Assembly: GCF_004366715.1 (NCBI RefSeq)
Contig: NZ_SOQZ01000003.1
Location: forward strand, 129,001-193,000
Reading direction: 5' to 3'
DNA: 64,000 bases
Origin: Meridianimaribacter flavus
Lineage (GTDB): Bacteria > Bacteroidota > Bacteroidia > Flavobacteriales > Flavobacteriaceae
A program made the position numbers and the translations under genes. Under the pieces are notes generated by a model, which did no database searches, was not told where the DNA came from, and saw nothing but the letters and a program-made list of their open reading frames with translations. The stretch's first letter is position 1; every line of letters begins with the position of its first letter. This document shows, piece by piece, positions 45,328-55,015 of the stretch.

Positions 45328-47443
45328 AAAGTTTTTTTTCTCTTGTGTATTGGATTATACGCCATTAATGGCTGTACAAAATTATATATGGCTAGTTAAC
45401 TTGCTTGCTGTAGGAATTGAACCAAAGAGTATATACATACATATTGTTTCGGAGTTGCCGAAGGATTATACTTCTTATTTAGAGTCTTTAGGTGTACATC
45501 TAATATATAAGGCTGCTTTTGATCCTAAAAATAAGTATTGTAATAAATTAGTGCAATTAGAAACTTTTGTAAAGGAAGATGATTATGATTATGTGTTTTT
45601 AACGGATTGCGATACAGCGGTTATAGACATAAGTGGCATTGGTTTTGTAGATGACGTTTATGCCAAGGTTGTAGATTTTCCCAATCCACCTCTAGAAATC
45701 TTACAAGCCATTTTTGATAAAAATGAATTGCCAATTACCCAGATAGAAAGCAGTTTTCCCTTGGACGGGGAGCAATTAACTGATTGGAATAATTGCAACG
45801 GTGGTTTGTATATAATTAAAAAAGAGTTTTTAAAGCAATTAGCTCCACAATGGATTAATTATGCTAGTCTTTGTATTGAGCAAGAGAGTTTGTTTACCGA
45901 TGCATATAGTAAACATGCTGACCAAGTTGGTTTTGCTTTGGCAATGAGTAGTTTAAAGAAGCAGGTGACTCATCTAGGTATAGAATGGAATTACCCAATT
46001 CATATACCTAATGTACATAATGTTCAACCTAAGATAGTGCATTTTCATCAAGAAGTAGATGAACATATGCAGGTAAAACCTAAAAATAAGAGTGAAGTTA
46101 AAGAAGCAATAGCATTAATTAACTCACGGATAAATAAAGATTTAGAAAAAGGATTAAGTAATTCTTTGTTTTGGGATTATAGATATAAAATATGTCCAAG
46201 CTTAGGGAGTGGAGTTGGGTCTAGAGGTGAGGTGCTGGAGTTAAAAAAAACATTAATTAAGCGATTGACCTATGGTAAAACATCACAGAATATAGTAGAT
46301 GTAGGATGTGGCGATTTAGAGCTAATGAAAGACATGCCTTTTAAGAATTATATAGGATTAGATGTTTCTAAAGAGGCTGTAATGATTGGAAGAAATAAAA
46401 GGCCAGATTGGAGGTTTGAGGTTGCTTCTATTTCAGATGATTTAATAGAAGATGCAAATATTGTTTTTTGTTTTGATGTTTTAATACATCAAAGTGACCC
46501 TAATGTATTTAAGGAAATTGTAAAAGGGATAGTGGAAAAGGCAAATTCGAGAATAGTTATTGGAGCATACAACGAAGTTTCAGGATATACGTCTACTATT
46601 ACACATTTTCACAATGCGATTATAAATGAGGTTTCTAATTACAATAAGTTTGATGAACTAGCAATTGTAAAAAAATATAGGGATGTTTCTGTCTTGGTAG
46701 GTACTGTTAATGAATATAGTCATCAACGAGATATAGGGTCTTTATATTTAAACAAAGCATATAAAGAAGTTGAACGACCTGATTTGTTGCAGTATCTTGT
46801 AGATGTGTCAAGGCATCATTTTAGCTTTTATACTGCGCATTATCCAAGAGTTTTTGAATATACATGGATATTAGAGCAGCTAGAGCATAAAGTTAATCTA
46901 AAGGTTTTAGATATAGGCGCTGGTGTTTGTCCAGTGCCAATATGTCTTAATGACATGGGAATGCAAGTCACTACAGTAGATTTACACCCAACTGTACGAC
47001 ATTTAAAGGATAAGGAAAATTGGAATGAATGGGGTTATTTGGACTACAGTTATTTTGAAAAGAATATTGTATCTAAACATAAAGATTTTACTAAGTATAG
47101 AACTTACAAACGATATGATTGTATTTATTCAATATCGGTTATAGAACATATGCCAAGAGAGACACGTTTAAAGATGTTAAAAAAGGCAGCAAAGTTACTA
47201 AAAAAGGGAGGTGAGTTTCTTTTGACTATTGATATTGCGCCTAATACAAATGATCTATGGAATTTCTCTGAGGGTAAACAAGTAGAGAGCAAAGAAGAAC
47301 ATGGCACAATTCAGAGCTTTAAAGCTGAATTGAGTGCGTTTGGTTTTAAAATTGTTTCAGAGCACATACAGAGAGATATTTATGATTCGAGAACTGATGT
47401 TTGGTATGTGAAAAGTGTTTTAATTAAGAAAGGTTTTTTATGA
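45320..47443 (+). CDS. Three-domain glycosyltransferase-methyltransferase-methyltransferase fusion
   Basis: 707 residues. Residues 1 to about 255 are a GT-A-like domain with a DxD-type LTDCDTAV near residue 95. A first SAM methyltransferase follows with motif I IVDVGCGDLEL near 324 and later FCFDVLIHQ. A second has VLDIGAGVCPVP near 530 and SISVIEHMPRETRLKML. One polypeptide may thus add a sugar and methylate at two positions, or cap the chain. The domain combination is inferred from motifs. The stop overlaps the next gene by 4 nt. Confidence 0.78.
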   Translation: MNRKFFFSCVLDYTPLMAVQNYIWLVNLLAVGIEPKSIYIHIVSELPKDYTSYLESLGVHLIYKAAFDPKNKYCNKLVQLETFVKEDDYDYVFLTDCDTAVIDISGIGFVDDVYAKVVDFPNPPLEILQAIFDKNELPITQIESSFPLDGEQLTDWNNCNGGLYIIKKEFLKQLAPQWINYASLCIEQESLFTDAYSKHADQVGFALAMSSLKKQVTHLGIEWNYPIHIPNVHNVQPKIVHFHQEVDEHMQVKPKNKSEVKEAIALINSRINKDLEKGLSNSLFWDYRYKICPSLGSGVGSRGEVLELKKTLIKRLTYGKTSQNIVDVGCGDLELMKDMPFKNYIGLDVSKEAVMIGRNKRPDWRFEVASISDDLIEDANIVFCFDVLIHQSDPNVFKEIVKGIVEKANSRIVIGAYNEVSGYTSTITHFHNAIINEVSNYNKFDELAIVKKYRDVSVLVGTVNEYSHQRDIGSLYLNKAYKEVERPDLLQYLVDVSRHHFSFYTAHYPRVFEYTWILEQLEHKVNLKVLDIGAGVCPVPICLNDMGMQVTTVDLHPTVRHLKDKENWNEWGYLDYSYFEKNIVSKHKDFTKYRTYKRYDCIYSISVIEHMPRETRLKMLKKAAKLLKKGGEFLLTIDIAPNTNDLWNFSEGKQVESKEEHGTIQSFKAELSAFGFKIVSEHIQRDIYDSRTDVWYVKSVLIKKGFL

Positions 47444-48120
47444 TATCACATAAACACAAATGTATTTTTATCCATATTCCAAAAACAGCAGGAACTAGTA
47501 TTAATTCTTTTTTTTACCCAAAAGTAAAGTTTCATTTCAATAATCCAGATTATGAAAGACTTTTTGGTTGGTGTCCTAAGCGTAAGCTTCATATGCAACA
47601 TGCTACAGCAAAACAGCTTTTGGAAACAGAATTAGTTACAGAAGAACAATGGAGTAACTATTTTAAGTTTGTGTTTGTTAGAAACCCTTGGGATAGGGCA
47701 TATTCAGATTATAATTTTGTACAGAAGTTTTCTGGAGTACAAGGTAGTTTTAAGGATTTTTTAAATAAAGCAAGTGCGTTTCATGATATTTTAAATAATT
47801 CTTCTAATAGTAATTATTTAGGAGATCATTTATTGCCGCAGACTAATTTTTTTGAAACACACGGAGTATACAAGCCTGACTATATTGGGCGGTTTGAAAA
47901 TTTTTCTATGGATATAAAAAAAGTGTTGTCTTCTCTTGATATAAGTAAAGAATTTAATGTCTTTCAAAATAAAAGCGAACGAAAAAAAGATTATTCATTG
48001 TTTTATACAAATTCAGAAAAGGCATTAGTATCACAATTGTATAAAGAAGATATACTTCAGTTTGGGTATAGTTTTGAGGATAACAGAAAAGGACTTTATG
48101 TTTTGAAAAAACTAATGTGA
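47440..48120 (+). CDS. Sulfotransferase family protein (Sulfotransfer_2-like)
   Basis: 226 residues. The PAPS-binding loop is KCIFIHIPKTAGTSINSF at the N terminus and the 3'-phosphate segment is FVFVRNPWDRAYSDYNF. The IPKTAGT/VRNP pair is typical of carbohydrate (heparan/chondroitin-like) sulfotransferases. It is unlike the PRSGTH-type sulfotransferase 2 kb upstream, so the glycan may be sulfated at two positions. Overlaps the previous gene by 4 nt. Confidence 0.87.
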   Translation: MISHKHKCIFIHIPKTAGTSINSFFYPKVKFHFNNPDYERLFGWCPKRKLHMQHATAKQLLETELVTEEQWSNYFKFVFVRNPWDRAYSDYNFVQKFSGVQGSFKDFLNKASAFHDILNNSSNSNYLGDHLLPQTNFFETHGVYKPDYIGRFENFSMDIKKVLSSLDISKEFNVFQNKSERKKDYSLFYTNSEKALVSQLYKEDILQFGYSFEDNRKGLYVLKKLM

Positions 48121-48126
48121 TAGAGA

Positions 48127-48906
48127 ATGTTTAAAAAAATAAAAAAGCATATTAGGTTAAAATTATCTGTTCTTTACGAAAACCGTATAGGCGCCTTCTT
48201 TTTTAAGCAGTCTGGTTTTTGCCCTTGTTGTGAGCAGGATGTTTTGTTTGTAGCGAGGAACTCATGGTTACGAGACCATTTTAAATGTAGTAATTGTGGA
48301 TGTATACCTAGAGAGCGAGCTTTAATGCAAACTATTAAAAATTATTACCCTAATTGGAGTGAGTTGTTCATCCACGAGTCTTCACCAGGAAAAAGAGGGC
48401 ATAGTGTGTTGTTACAAGCTAAAGCAAAACACTATGTTGAAACTCAATTTTTTCCAGAAGCCTCTTTAGGAAGTTATGTAAATGGTGTACGTCATGAAGA
48501 TTTAGAGCAGCAAACTTTTGATGACGAAGCATTTGATTTGGTAGTTACTTCTGATGTTATGGAACATATTTACGAACCAAAAAAAGCATTTCAAGAGATT
48601 TATAGAACCTTAAAACCAGGAGGTGCACATATTTTTTCAGTACCCATTATTAATAAGCATAAAAAAACACAGCGTTGGGCTACCAAAAATCCAGATGGAA
48701 GTCCGGAGTTTTTATTTGAACCTGAATGGCATGGTAACCCGGTAGATAAAAAAGGATCACCAGTAACTTTTCATTGGGGTTATGATATTAAAGACTTTAT
48801 AGAAACACATACAGGTGCTGACTGTGAAATTGTTTATATTGATGATTTGAAGTACGGTATTCGAGCAGAGTATATAGAAATTATAGTAATGAAGAAACCA
48901 TTATGA
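48127..48906 (+). CDS. SAM methyltransferase with N-terminal Cys cluster
   Basis: 259 residues. The N-terminal part has a zinc-knuckle-like cluster: Cys32, 34, 35 and Cys54, 57, 59 (FCPCC and FKCSNCGC). The rest is a class I methyltransferase of the Methyltransf_11 type (FDLVVTSDVMEHIYEPKKAFQEIYRTLKPGG). The glycine-rich motif I is atypical. A role in glycan or lipid-carrier methylation is suggested only by context. Confidence 0.82.
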   Translation: MFKKIKKHIRLKLSVLYENRIGAFFFKQSGFCPCCEQDVLFVARNSWLRDHFKCSNCGCIPRERALMQTIKNYYPNWSELFIHESSPGKRGHSVLLQAKAKHYVETQFFPEASLGSYVNGVRHEDLEQQTFDDEAFDLVVTSDVMEHIYEPKKAFQEIYRTLKPGGAHIFSVPIINKHKKTQRWATKNPDGSPEFLFEPEWHGNPVDKKGSPVTFHWGYDIKDFIETHTGADCEIVYIDDLKYGIRAEYIEIIVMKKPL

Positions 48907-49982
48907 TAGATAAAAAATTGCGTGCAATTGCTTTTGTGTTGCCTCAGTTTCATCCTATACCAGAAAATGATGCTTGGTGGGGAAAGGGTTTTACTGAGTG
49001 GACTAATGTTACTAAAGCCCAAGCTTTGTATGAGGGTCACTACCAACCACAGTTGCCAACTGACTTGGGTTTTTATGACTTACGATTACCAGAAGCACGA
49101 CAAGCCCAAGCTGCTATAGCCAAGGATTATGGTATTTATGGGTTTTGTTATTACCATTATTGGTTTAATGGTAAACGTTTACTGCAAGCACCTATTGATG
49201 GTATGCTGAAACAAAAAGATTTAAATATGCCTTTTATGTTGTGTTGGGCTAATGAAAACTGGACTCGTCGTTGGGATGGTAAAGATGAAGATGTGCTTAT
49301 GCAACAAGATTACGGTATTGATGATGATGAGGCACATATGCGATGGTTGTGTGAGCATGTCTTTTCAGATGACCGCTACATTACTGTAGATGATAAGCCT
49401 GTATTTATGATTTACAGGCATAATTTATTTCCTGATATTGTAAAAACTGTTACAATATGGCAGGAAATAGCAATAAAAGAATTTGGTTTTAAAGGATTGT
49501 ATTTGTGTTTTGCTGAAAGTTTTGGAGCGCAAACTGACCCAAGGCAAATACAGTTTGATGCTGCAGTGGAGTTTTCTCCGCATAAAGTTATAAAGCATAA
49601 ACTGCTACAGCAGCAGCCTAAAATGTGGACAAGAATTGTACAGAAAAACAAAGCATCATTAGATTTAAGAGACTTTAAGAAAGGAGTAGATGAATTGATT
49701 CATCGTTCACTTCCAGATTATAAACTGTATCGTTGCGTAACGCCTGCATGGGATAATACAGCGCGAAAAGGAAAAGCTGCTGTAATAGCAGTAGGAAGTT
49801 CACCTGAGTTGTATGAGTCCTGGTTACGTAGTCTAGTGAAGGCGTTTAATCCTTTTTCTAGTGAGGAGAATTTTATATTTATTAATGCCATGAACGAGTG
49901 GGCTGAAGGGAATCATTTAGAGCCATGTATAAAGTATGGAACGCAATATTTAGAAGCTACTAAAAATGCCTTAACAACTTGA
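48903..49982 (+). CDS. WbsX-like / GH99-like glycan-processing protein
   Basis: 359 residues matching the WbsX (PF14307-type) family: AFVLPQFHPIPENDAWWGKGFTEWTNV, YGFCYYHYWFNGKRLL, CWANENWTRRWDG and the end NAMNEWAEGNHLEPC. Members are found in polysaccharide loci and share a fold with GH99; the activity is unproven (transferase or hydrolase). It overlaps the preceding gene by 4 nt. Confidence 0.87.
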   Translation: MIDKKLRAIAFVLPQFHPIPENDAWWGKGFTEWTNVTKAQALYEGHYQPQLPTDLGFYDLRLPEARQAQAAIAKDYGIYGFCYYHYWFNGKRLLQAPIDGMLKQKDLNMPFMLCWANENWTRRWDGKDEDVLMQQDYGIDDDEAHMRWLCEHVFSDDRYITVDDKPVFMIYRHNLFPDIVKTVTIWQEIAIKEFGFKGLYLCFAESFGAQTDPRQIQFDAAVEFSPHKVIKHKLLQQQPKMWTRIVQKNKASLDLRDFKKGVDELIHRSLPDYKLYRCVTPAWDNTARKGKAAVIAVGSSPELYESWLRSLVKAFNPFSSEENFIFINAMNEWAEGNHLEPCIKYGTQYLEATKNALTT

Positions 49983-49989
49983 TACTTCT

Positions 49990-50907
49990 ATGCATTTACC
50001 TAAAGTCTCTATAATCATCCCTAATTACAACCATAAACCGTATTTACAACAGCGGTTGGATAGTGTGTTAGGTCAAACGTTTCAGGATTTTGAGGTGATT
50101 GTATTGGATGATGCATCAACCGATGGGAGTCAAGAGGTGTTGAAAGCCTACAGCAACCACCCAAAAGTAAACCATATGGTTTTTAATGACGTAAACTCTG
50201 GTAGTCCGTTTAAGCAATGGCAAAAGGGTATTGCATTGGCACAAGGCGAGTGGATATGGATTGCCGAGAGTGATGATTATTGTGAGCTTGATTTTTTATC
50301 AACATTACTTAGCTTTTATGAGTCTGACACAAGTTGTGTTTTACTTTATTGTGCCACTAAGCATAAAGATGAAATTTCTGGTAAAATGTATTTAGATACA
50401 TGGGCTTCGGCTATGGATGAGCATCGCTGGAACAATAGTTTTATTAATACAGGACAAGATGAAGTAAAGCGTTACTTTAGATATAGAAACATTATACCAA
50501 ACGCAAGTGGAGCATTGTTTAAAAAAGAAGCAGTGTTGAATGTGAGATTACCATTAGGTATGAAATATTGTGGTGATTGGCAATTGTGGTTACAGTTGTT
50601 AAGTTATGGTAGTATTGGTTATGTAAGTAAGCCTATGAACTATTTTAGGAAACACAAAGATACTACTCGCACATTTAAACTGTTAGAAAGTGAAAGAACC
50701 CGTTTTAATGAATATTATACAATTATACAGCAGTACTCTACTTTTCTAGATAGGTTGGTTTATTTAAACAAGTATAATTGGATTGTTTTGGAATGTTATT
50801 TAAAAAAAAGAACCTTGGGACGATTTCCTAATGTAAAGCTAAAATTACCTATTGAATTGCAGTTGGCTTATTGCATGCTGGTTGTAAGAAAAAAACTGAG
50901 TTTATGA
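49990..50907 (+). CDS. GT2 family glycosyltransferase
   Basis: 305 residues. GT-A fold with VSIIIPNYNHKPYLQQRLDSVLGQTFQDFE, LDDASTDGS and the DxD-type AESDDY. It adds one sugar to the growing chain; the specific sugar is not predictable. Overlaps the next gene by 4 nt at its stop (ATGA). Confidence 0.9.
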   Translation: MHLPKVSIIIPNYNHKPYLQQRLDSVLGQTFQDFEVIVLDDASTDGSQEVLKAYSNHPKVNHMVFNDVNSGSPFKQWQKGIALAQGEWIWIAESDDYCELDFLSTLLSFYESDTSCVLLYCATKHKDEISGKMYLDTWASAMDEHRWNNSFINTGQDEVKRYFRYRNIIPNASGALFKKEAVLNVRLPLGMKYCGDWQLWLQLLSYGSIGYVSKPMNYFRKHKDTTRTFKLLESERTRFNEYYTIIQQYSTFLDRLVYLNKYNWIVLECYLKKRTLGRFPNVKLKLPIELQLAYCMLVVRKKLSL

Positions 50908-51896
50908 GAAATATTATTTGTACTGTTATTACTAATAATTATGCGCATTATGCTTTAGCCTTACATGATTCGTTTAAAGATTATGATGATACTGTAGATT
51001 ATTGTGTGTTTGTAAGTAATGGTACTTTAGATACAGCTTATGAAGATGAGTTTGAGGCACGAGGTATTGTATTATTAACTGTAGCTGATTTTAAAGATAA
51101 CCGTTTAGCTCAACAAATGCATGAGAAATATGCGACTGTTTATCATGATGCTTACCGTTGGGGAATGAAACCTTTGGTAATGATTGAGCTTTTAAATAGA
51201 AGTTATGACCATGTTATTTATGTGGATAGTGATATTTACTTTTTTGCTGATTATACTTTTTTATGGAAGGAGTTAGAAACAAGGAGTATGTTGCTTTCTC
51301 CGCATTGGCGTTGTTCAGACCCTAGTATAAGCGAAACTAATTTTAGACATAATTTTCTTGATGGTATCTATAACGGAGGTTTTGTAGGAGCAAGCAAAAA
51401 GGGAATTAAAGCTATGAGTTATTGGGCTGAATTGTGTTTGTTTAAGTGTGAGGTTAACCGAAATGACGGTTTTTATGTAGATCAGCGTTATTTGGATATT
51501 CTTCCAACTCGATTTGAAGGTGTGGGACATATTACTCATAGAGGGTGTAATGTTGCCAATTGGAATATAGTTGACTGCCAACGTGTGGCGCAAGCCGATG
51601 GTACGGTTTTGATTAATAATACTTTTCCTATTGTGTTTATACATTTTACCAATAGCTTATTTAAGGGTGCTTATTTATGGAAGGACGATGCACTTTTGAT
51701 TCCTTATATTGAGCGTTATAGGGATAATTTGCTCAATTACTCAAAGGTAGATGTTATAGCTGCTTTTTTTAATAAAGGGATTCATCAGCAATCGCGAACA
51801 GAATCTGACTTTGAAAAGAAGTCTTTGATTGTAAAACTTAAAACGCTTTTAAAACGTACTGTAAAGAAAGTGCTAAAGACTTTTAAACTATTTTGA
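50904..51896 (+). CDS. GT-A fold nucleotide-sugar transferase (GT8-like)
   Basis: The frame extends back to 50871, but the ATG at 50904 overlaps the previous stop by ATGA and gives the fold's first strand MRNIICTVITNNYAHYALAL, so it is preferred (330 residues). The metal-binding motif is VDSDIYF, and NGGFVGASKKG is a typical later loop. A basic helical tail (KTLLKRTVKKVLKTFKLF) may bind the membrane. The donor is unknown. Confidence 0.8.
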   Translation: MRNIICTVITNNYAHYALALHDSFKDYDDTVDYCVFVSNGTLDTAYEDEFEARGIVLLTVADFKDNRLAQQMHEKYATVYHDAYRWGMKPLVMIELLNRSYDHVIYVDSDIYFFADYTFLWKELETRSMLLSPHWRCSDPSISETNFRHNFLDGIYNGGFVGASKKGIKAMSYWAELCLFKCEVNRNDGFYVDQRYLDILPTRFEGVGHITHRGCNVANWNIVDCQRVAQADGTVLINNTFPIVFIHFTNSLFKGAYLWKDDALLIPYIERYRDNLLNYSKVDVIAAFFNKGIHQQSRTESDFEKKSLIVKLKTLLKRTVKKVLKTFKLF

Positions 51897-51897
51897 T

Positions 51898-53010
51898 ATG
51901 ACTATAGCCATCTTAACTCCTAGTCAGAATCCTTATTCAGAAACGTTTATCCAGGCGCATAAGCAGTATTTGCGTGGTAAGATATGTTATTATTATGGTT
52001 CAGGCGAGGGTATACGCTTAGAGGGTGTTGGAGGTTTAGTAGGACAATGGAAGCGGTTGTATTTTAAAGCGATTGCGAAATTGTTTAAGAAGCCTTCTGG
52101 TTATGTGAGGGATTGTATGTTGCGTACATCATTTAAACAGCAAGGAGTTGATGTAGTACTAGTAGAGTATGGCACACAGGCCCATAACTTAAGGAGTATT
52201 TTGGCTTCGTTGAGTTTGCCTGTGGTGGTTCATTTTCATGGTTATGATGCCAGTAGGCAGGATGTTATAGCGCGTTGTGATGCGTATCGAGAAGTGTTTC
52301 AATTGGCCTCTAAGGTTATTGCGGTGTCTAGAGTTATGGAGACTACACTACTTAAACTTGGATGTCCTAAAGCTAAATTAGTATATAATGTGTATGGGCC
52401 GCAACCTGAATTTACCACAATAGAGCCTAGTTTTACACACCGACAGTTTATTGCTATAGGTCGATTTACCGATAAAAAGGCGCCTTATTATACTTTATTG
52501 GCTTTTAAAGCTGTTTTAGAACAGCATCCTGATGCGCGATTGCTTATGGCAGGAGATGGTGATTTGCTGAATACTTGTAAGAATTTAGCACAGTACTTAG
52601 GGTTGCAGTCTCAGGTGGAGTTTTTAGGGATTATACGTCCTGAAGTTTATAGGAGTTTGCTAAGTCGTTCATTGGCTTTTGTACAGCATTCAATTACTGC
52701 AGCCAGTGGTGATATGGAGGGTACACCTCTAGCTGTGCTGGAAGCTAGTGCTGCAGGGTTACCTGTGGTGTCTACCTATCATGCTGGAATACCTGATGTT
52801 GTTGTGCATAACGAAACGGGTTTGTTAAGTGATGAGCATGATGTAAAGGCTATGACCCAAAATATGTTGCGATTGCTTGATGATGTTGATTATGCGCAAC
52901 AGCTTGGAAGAGCTGGACAGGAGCGTGTTAATAGGTTTTTTACTTTGGAGCGACATATTGGGGTTTTGCAGAAGTTGTTAGAACAGGTTGTTTCAAACAA
53001 AAAGAAATAA
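51898..53010 (+). CDS. GT4 family glycosyltransferase
   Basis: 370 residues, GT-B fold. The C-terminal donor domain has FIAIGRFTDKKAPYYTLLAF and the GT4 E-x7-E region (EGTPLAVLEASAAGLPVVST). It starts 1 nt after the preceding gene. It acts on the cytoplasmic side of the membrane; the sugar is not predictable. Confidence 0.92.
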   Translation: MTIAILTPSQNPYSETFIQAHKQYLRGKICYYYGSGEGIRLEGVGGLVGQWKRLYFKAIAKLFKKPSGYVRDCMLRTSFKQQGVDVVLVEYGTQAHNLRSILASLSLPVVVHFHGYDASRQDVIARCDAYREVFQLASKVIAVSRVMETTLLKLGCPKAKLVYNVYGPQPEFTTIEPSFTHRQFIAIGRFTDKKAPYYTLLAFKAVLEQHPDARLLMAGDGDLLNTCKNLAQYLGLQSQVEFLGIIRPEVYRSLLSRSLAFVQHSITAASGDMEGTPLAVLEASAAGLPVVSTYHAGIPDVVVHNETGLLSDEHDVKAMTQNMLRLLDDVDYAQQLGRAGQERVNRFFTLERHIGVLQKLLEQVVSNKKK

Positions 53011-53094
53011 CTGATTTGTGATGTGATTTATAAGAAGAAAAAATAAAAGAAGAAACAGTAATTTATAAGTAAATGGTATTGACAACTATTTGTA

Positions 53095-54093
53095 ATGAGT
53101 AATAAACCATTAGTATCCATAATAATTCCCACCTTTAATCGAGCACATTTGATAGGAGAAACGCTTGATAGTGTATTGGCGCAAACTTATAACCATTGGG
53201 AGTGTATTGTTGTAGATGATGGTAGTACTGATGGTACAGCAGCTTTACTAGATACTTATTGTGCCAAGGACCCGCGTATTCAATACTACCAACGACCTGA
53301 GGATAGACCTAAAGGTGCTAATGCCTGTAGGAATTATGGTAAACAACTAAGTAAAGGACAGTATTTATTATTTTTAGATTCTGATGATTTATTGTTGATA
53401 GATTGTTTGTTTGATCGAGTTAGTAATATCAATGATGGTCAAAGCAGTGTTTTAATTTCCAATACGGCTAAATTATTTTCAAACACATCTATTAGTAATG
53501 CTATAAATGTTGACCCTTTTACTACAACTAATAAAGCTTATTTGTTGCTTTTTTTAAGTTATAGACTTCCTTGGACAATTATGGATGCCTTTTGGGATAA
53601 ACGTGTTTTAAAAGAGATATGGTTTAATGAGGGTTTGCAACGTTTTCAGGATGTTGATTTTCATATACGTGTGTTAATGAAAGATAAAGTAGTTATTAAG
53701 CGGCAGTTTAAAACTGATACGCTTTACAGGCACAGTAAGGCAGAAAAAGATTTGGATATAACAACCTATAATCAAAAAGTAGTAGATAGTTATGAGATGA
53801 TGATTAGAAATGCTACCGAATGGGCTTTGACTAGATTGCAAAAACAAGCTTTTAAACGGTATTGCTATATCATTTATAGAGATTTTATTTTTACAAGGGC
53901 TTATAAATCATTAACGCAATTACATTTAATTTCTGCTATTTTTAAAGTGGTAGGATTTAGTGTCTGGGATTGTTTTTATTTTTATGGTATGGCTTTTTAT
54001 GCGATTACCGGTTTGAGCTCTAAAAAAGGAACAGGGAGCCATCGATTTATCCAAAAAGCAAATCGTTATTTTGATAATTTAATAGAAGTATAA
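53095..54093 (+). CDS. GT2 family glycosyltransferase
   Basis: 332 residues: VSIIIPTFNRAHLIGETLDSVLAQTYNHWE, VDDGSTDGTAALL and LDSDDLLL as DxD. An 84-nt gap separates it from the GT4 gene and no clear promoter was seen in it. It is similar in its N-terminal 100 residues to the next gene, suggesting paralogy. Confidence 0.92.
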   Translation: MSNKPLVSIIIPTFNRAHLIGETLDSVLAQTYNHWECIVVDDGSTDGTAALLDTYCAKDPRIQYYQRPEDRPKGANACRNYGKQLSKGQYLLFLDSDDLLLIDCLFDRVSNINDGQSSVLISNTAKLFSNTSISNAINVDPFTTTNKAYLLLFLSYRLPWTIMDAFWDKRVLKEIWFNEGLQRFQDVDFHIRVLMKDKVVIKRQFKTDTLYRHSKAEKDLDITTYNQKVVDSYEMMIRNATEWALTRLQKQAFKRYCYIIYRDFIFTRAYKSLTQLHLISAIFKVVGFSVWDCFYFYGMAFYAITGLSSKKGTGSHRFIQKANRYFDNLIEV

Positions 54094-55014
54094 ATGCAAG
54101 AACTTAAAGTATCTATTATAATGGCCACTTATAATAGGGCACATTTTATTTTAGAAACACTAACTTCTATAAGAAATCAAACCTATCAAAATTGGGAGTG
54201 TTTAATTGTTGATGACGGAGGAAGTGATAATACCCAAGAGGTTATTTCTAAAGTACTTCAAGCTGACACAAGGTTTAAGTATTTAAGACGTCCTGAACGT
54301 TATTTAAAAGGCTTACCTGGAAGTAGAAATTATGGGTTAGATCTAGCTGAAGGAGACTATATTGTTTTTTTTGATGATGATGATATTGTGCATCCATGCC
54401 TACTAGAAACCACATTAAAAGTTTTAGAGACTAAAAATGTTGACTTTTGTCTTTATCAAAAACAATCTTTTGAAAAGTCGTTTAGTATTGATTTATTAGA
54501 ACCGTTGGATGTTATTAAGACAGAACCTGCAAAAGATGATTTTTTGTTTAAAGTAGTAACTCAACAAATTGGTATGGCTTCCTGTACCGTATTATGGAAA
54601 TCTAGTTGTTTTGATCATTTACGGTTTAATGAACATTTACAGTATGCCGAGGAATGGGAATGTTTTGTAAGAGTATTACTGAGAAAACCTAAAGGTGTAG
54701 TGTTACTGGCAGTTTTGTATTACAACCGTAAGCATTCACAGTCTAATACTGGAGAGTACTGGAGTGGTGATAATGTAAGAAGAGTGTCAAAGAAGAAAGC
54801 AACGCTATTAATTATTAATAATTTAAAGCACTATAGTCTGTTAGATGCAAAGTTTAAAAAGTTCTTTTTGTCAAGTGCGTTTAATTTTAAGGATAAGGTT
54901 TTTTTTAGAAATGTGGTTGCTACCATGAAAGTGAGTCAATATAATGTAGTTTTGTTTTTGTTTAGACATAAGCTGTATGTCTTATTAAAGAGTCTCAAAA
55001 AGAAAATTAGCTAA
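54094..55014 (+). CDS. GT2 family glycosyltransferase
   Basis: 306 residues: VSIIMATYNRAHFILETLTSIRNQTYQNWE, VDDGGSDNTQE and FFDDDDIVHP as DxD region. It begins directly after the previous stop (0-nt gap) and is probably its paralog. The C-terminal part is basic and hydrophobic, possibly membrane-contacting. Confidence 0.92.
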   Translation: MQELKVSIIMATYNRAHFILETLTSIRNQTYQNWECLIVDDGGSDNTQEVISKVLQADTRFKYLRRPERYLKGLPGSRNYGLDLAEGDYIVFFDDDDIVHPCLLETTLKVLETKNVDFCLYQKQSFEKSFSIDLLEPLDVIKTEPAKDDFLFKVVTQQIGMASCTVLWKSSCFDHLRFNEHLQYAEEWECFVRVLLRKPKGVVLLAVLYYNRKHSQSNTGEYWSGDNVRRVSKKKATLLIINNLKHYSLLDAKFKKFFLSSAFNFKDKVFFRNVVATMKVSQYNVVLFLFRHKLYVLLKSLKKKIS

Positions 55015-55015
55015 T

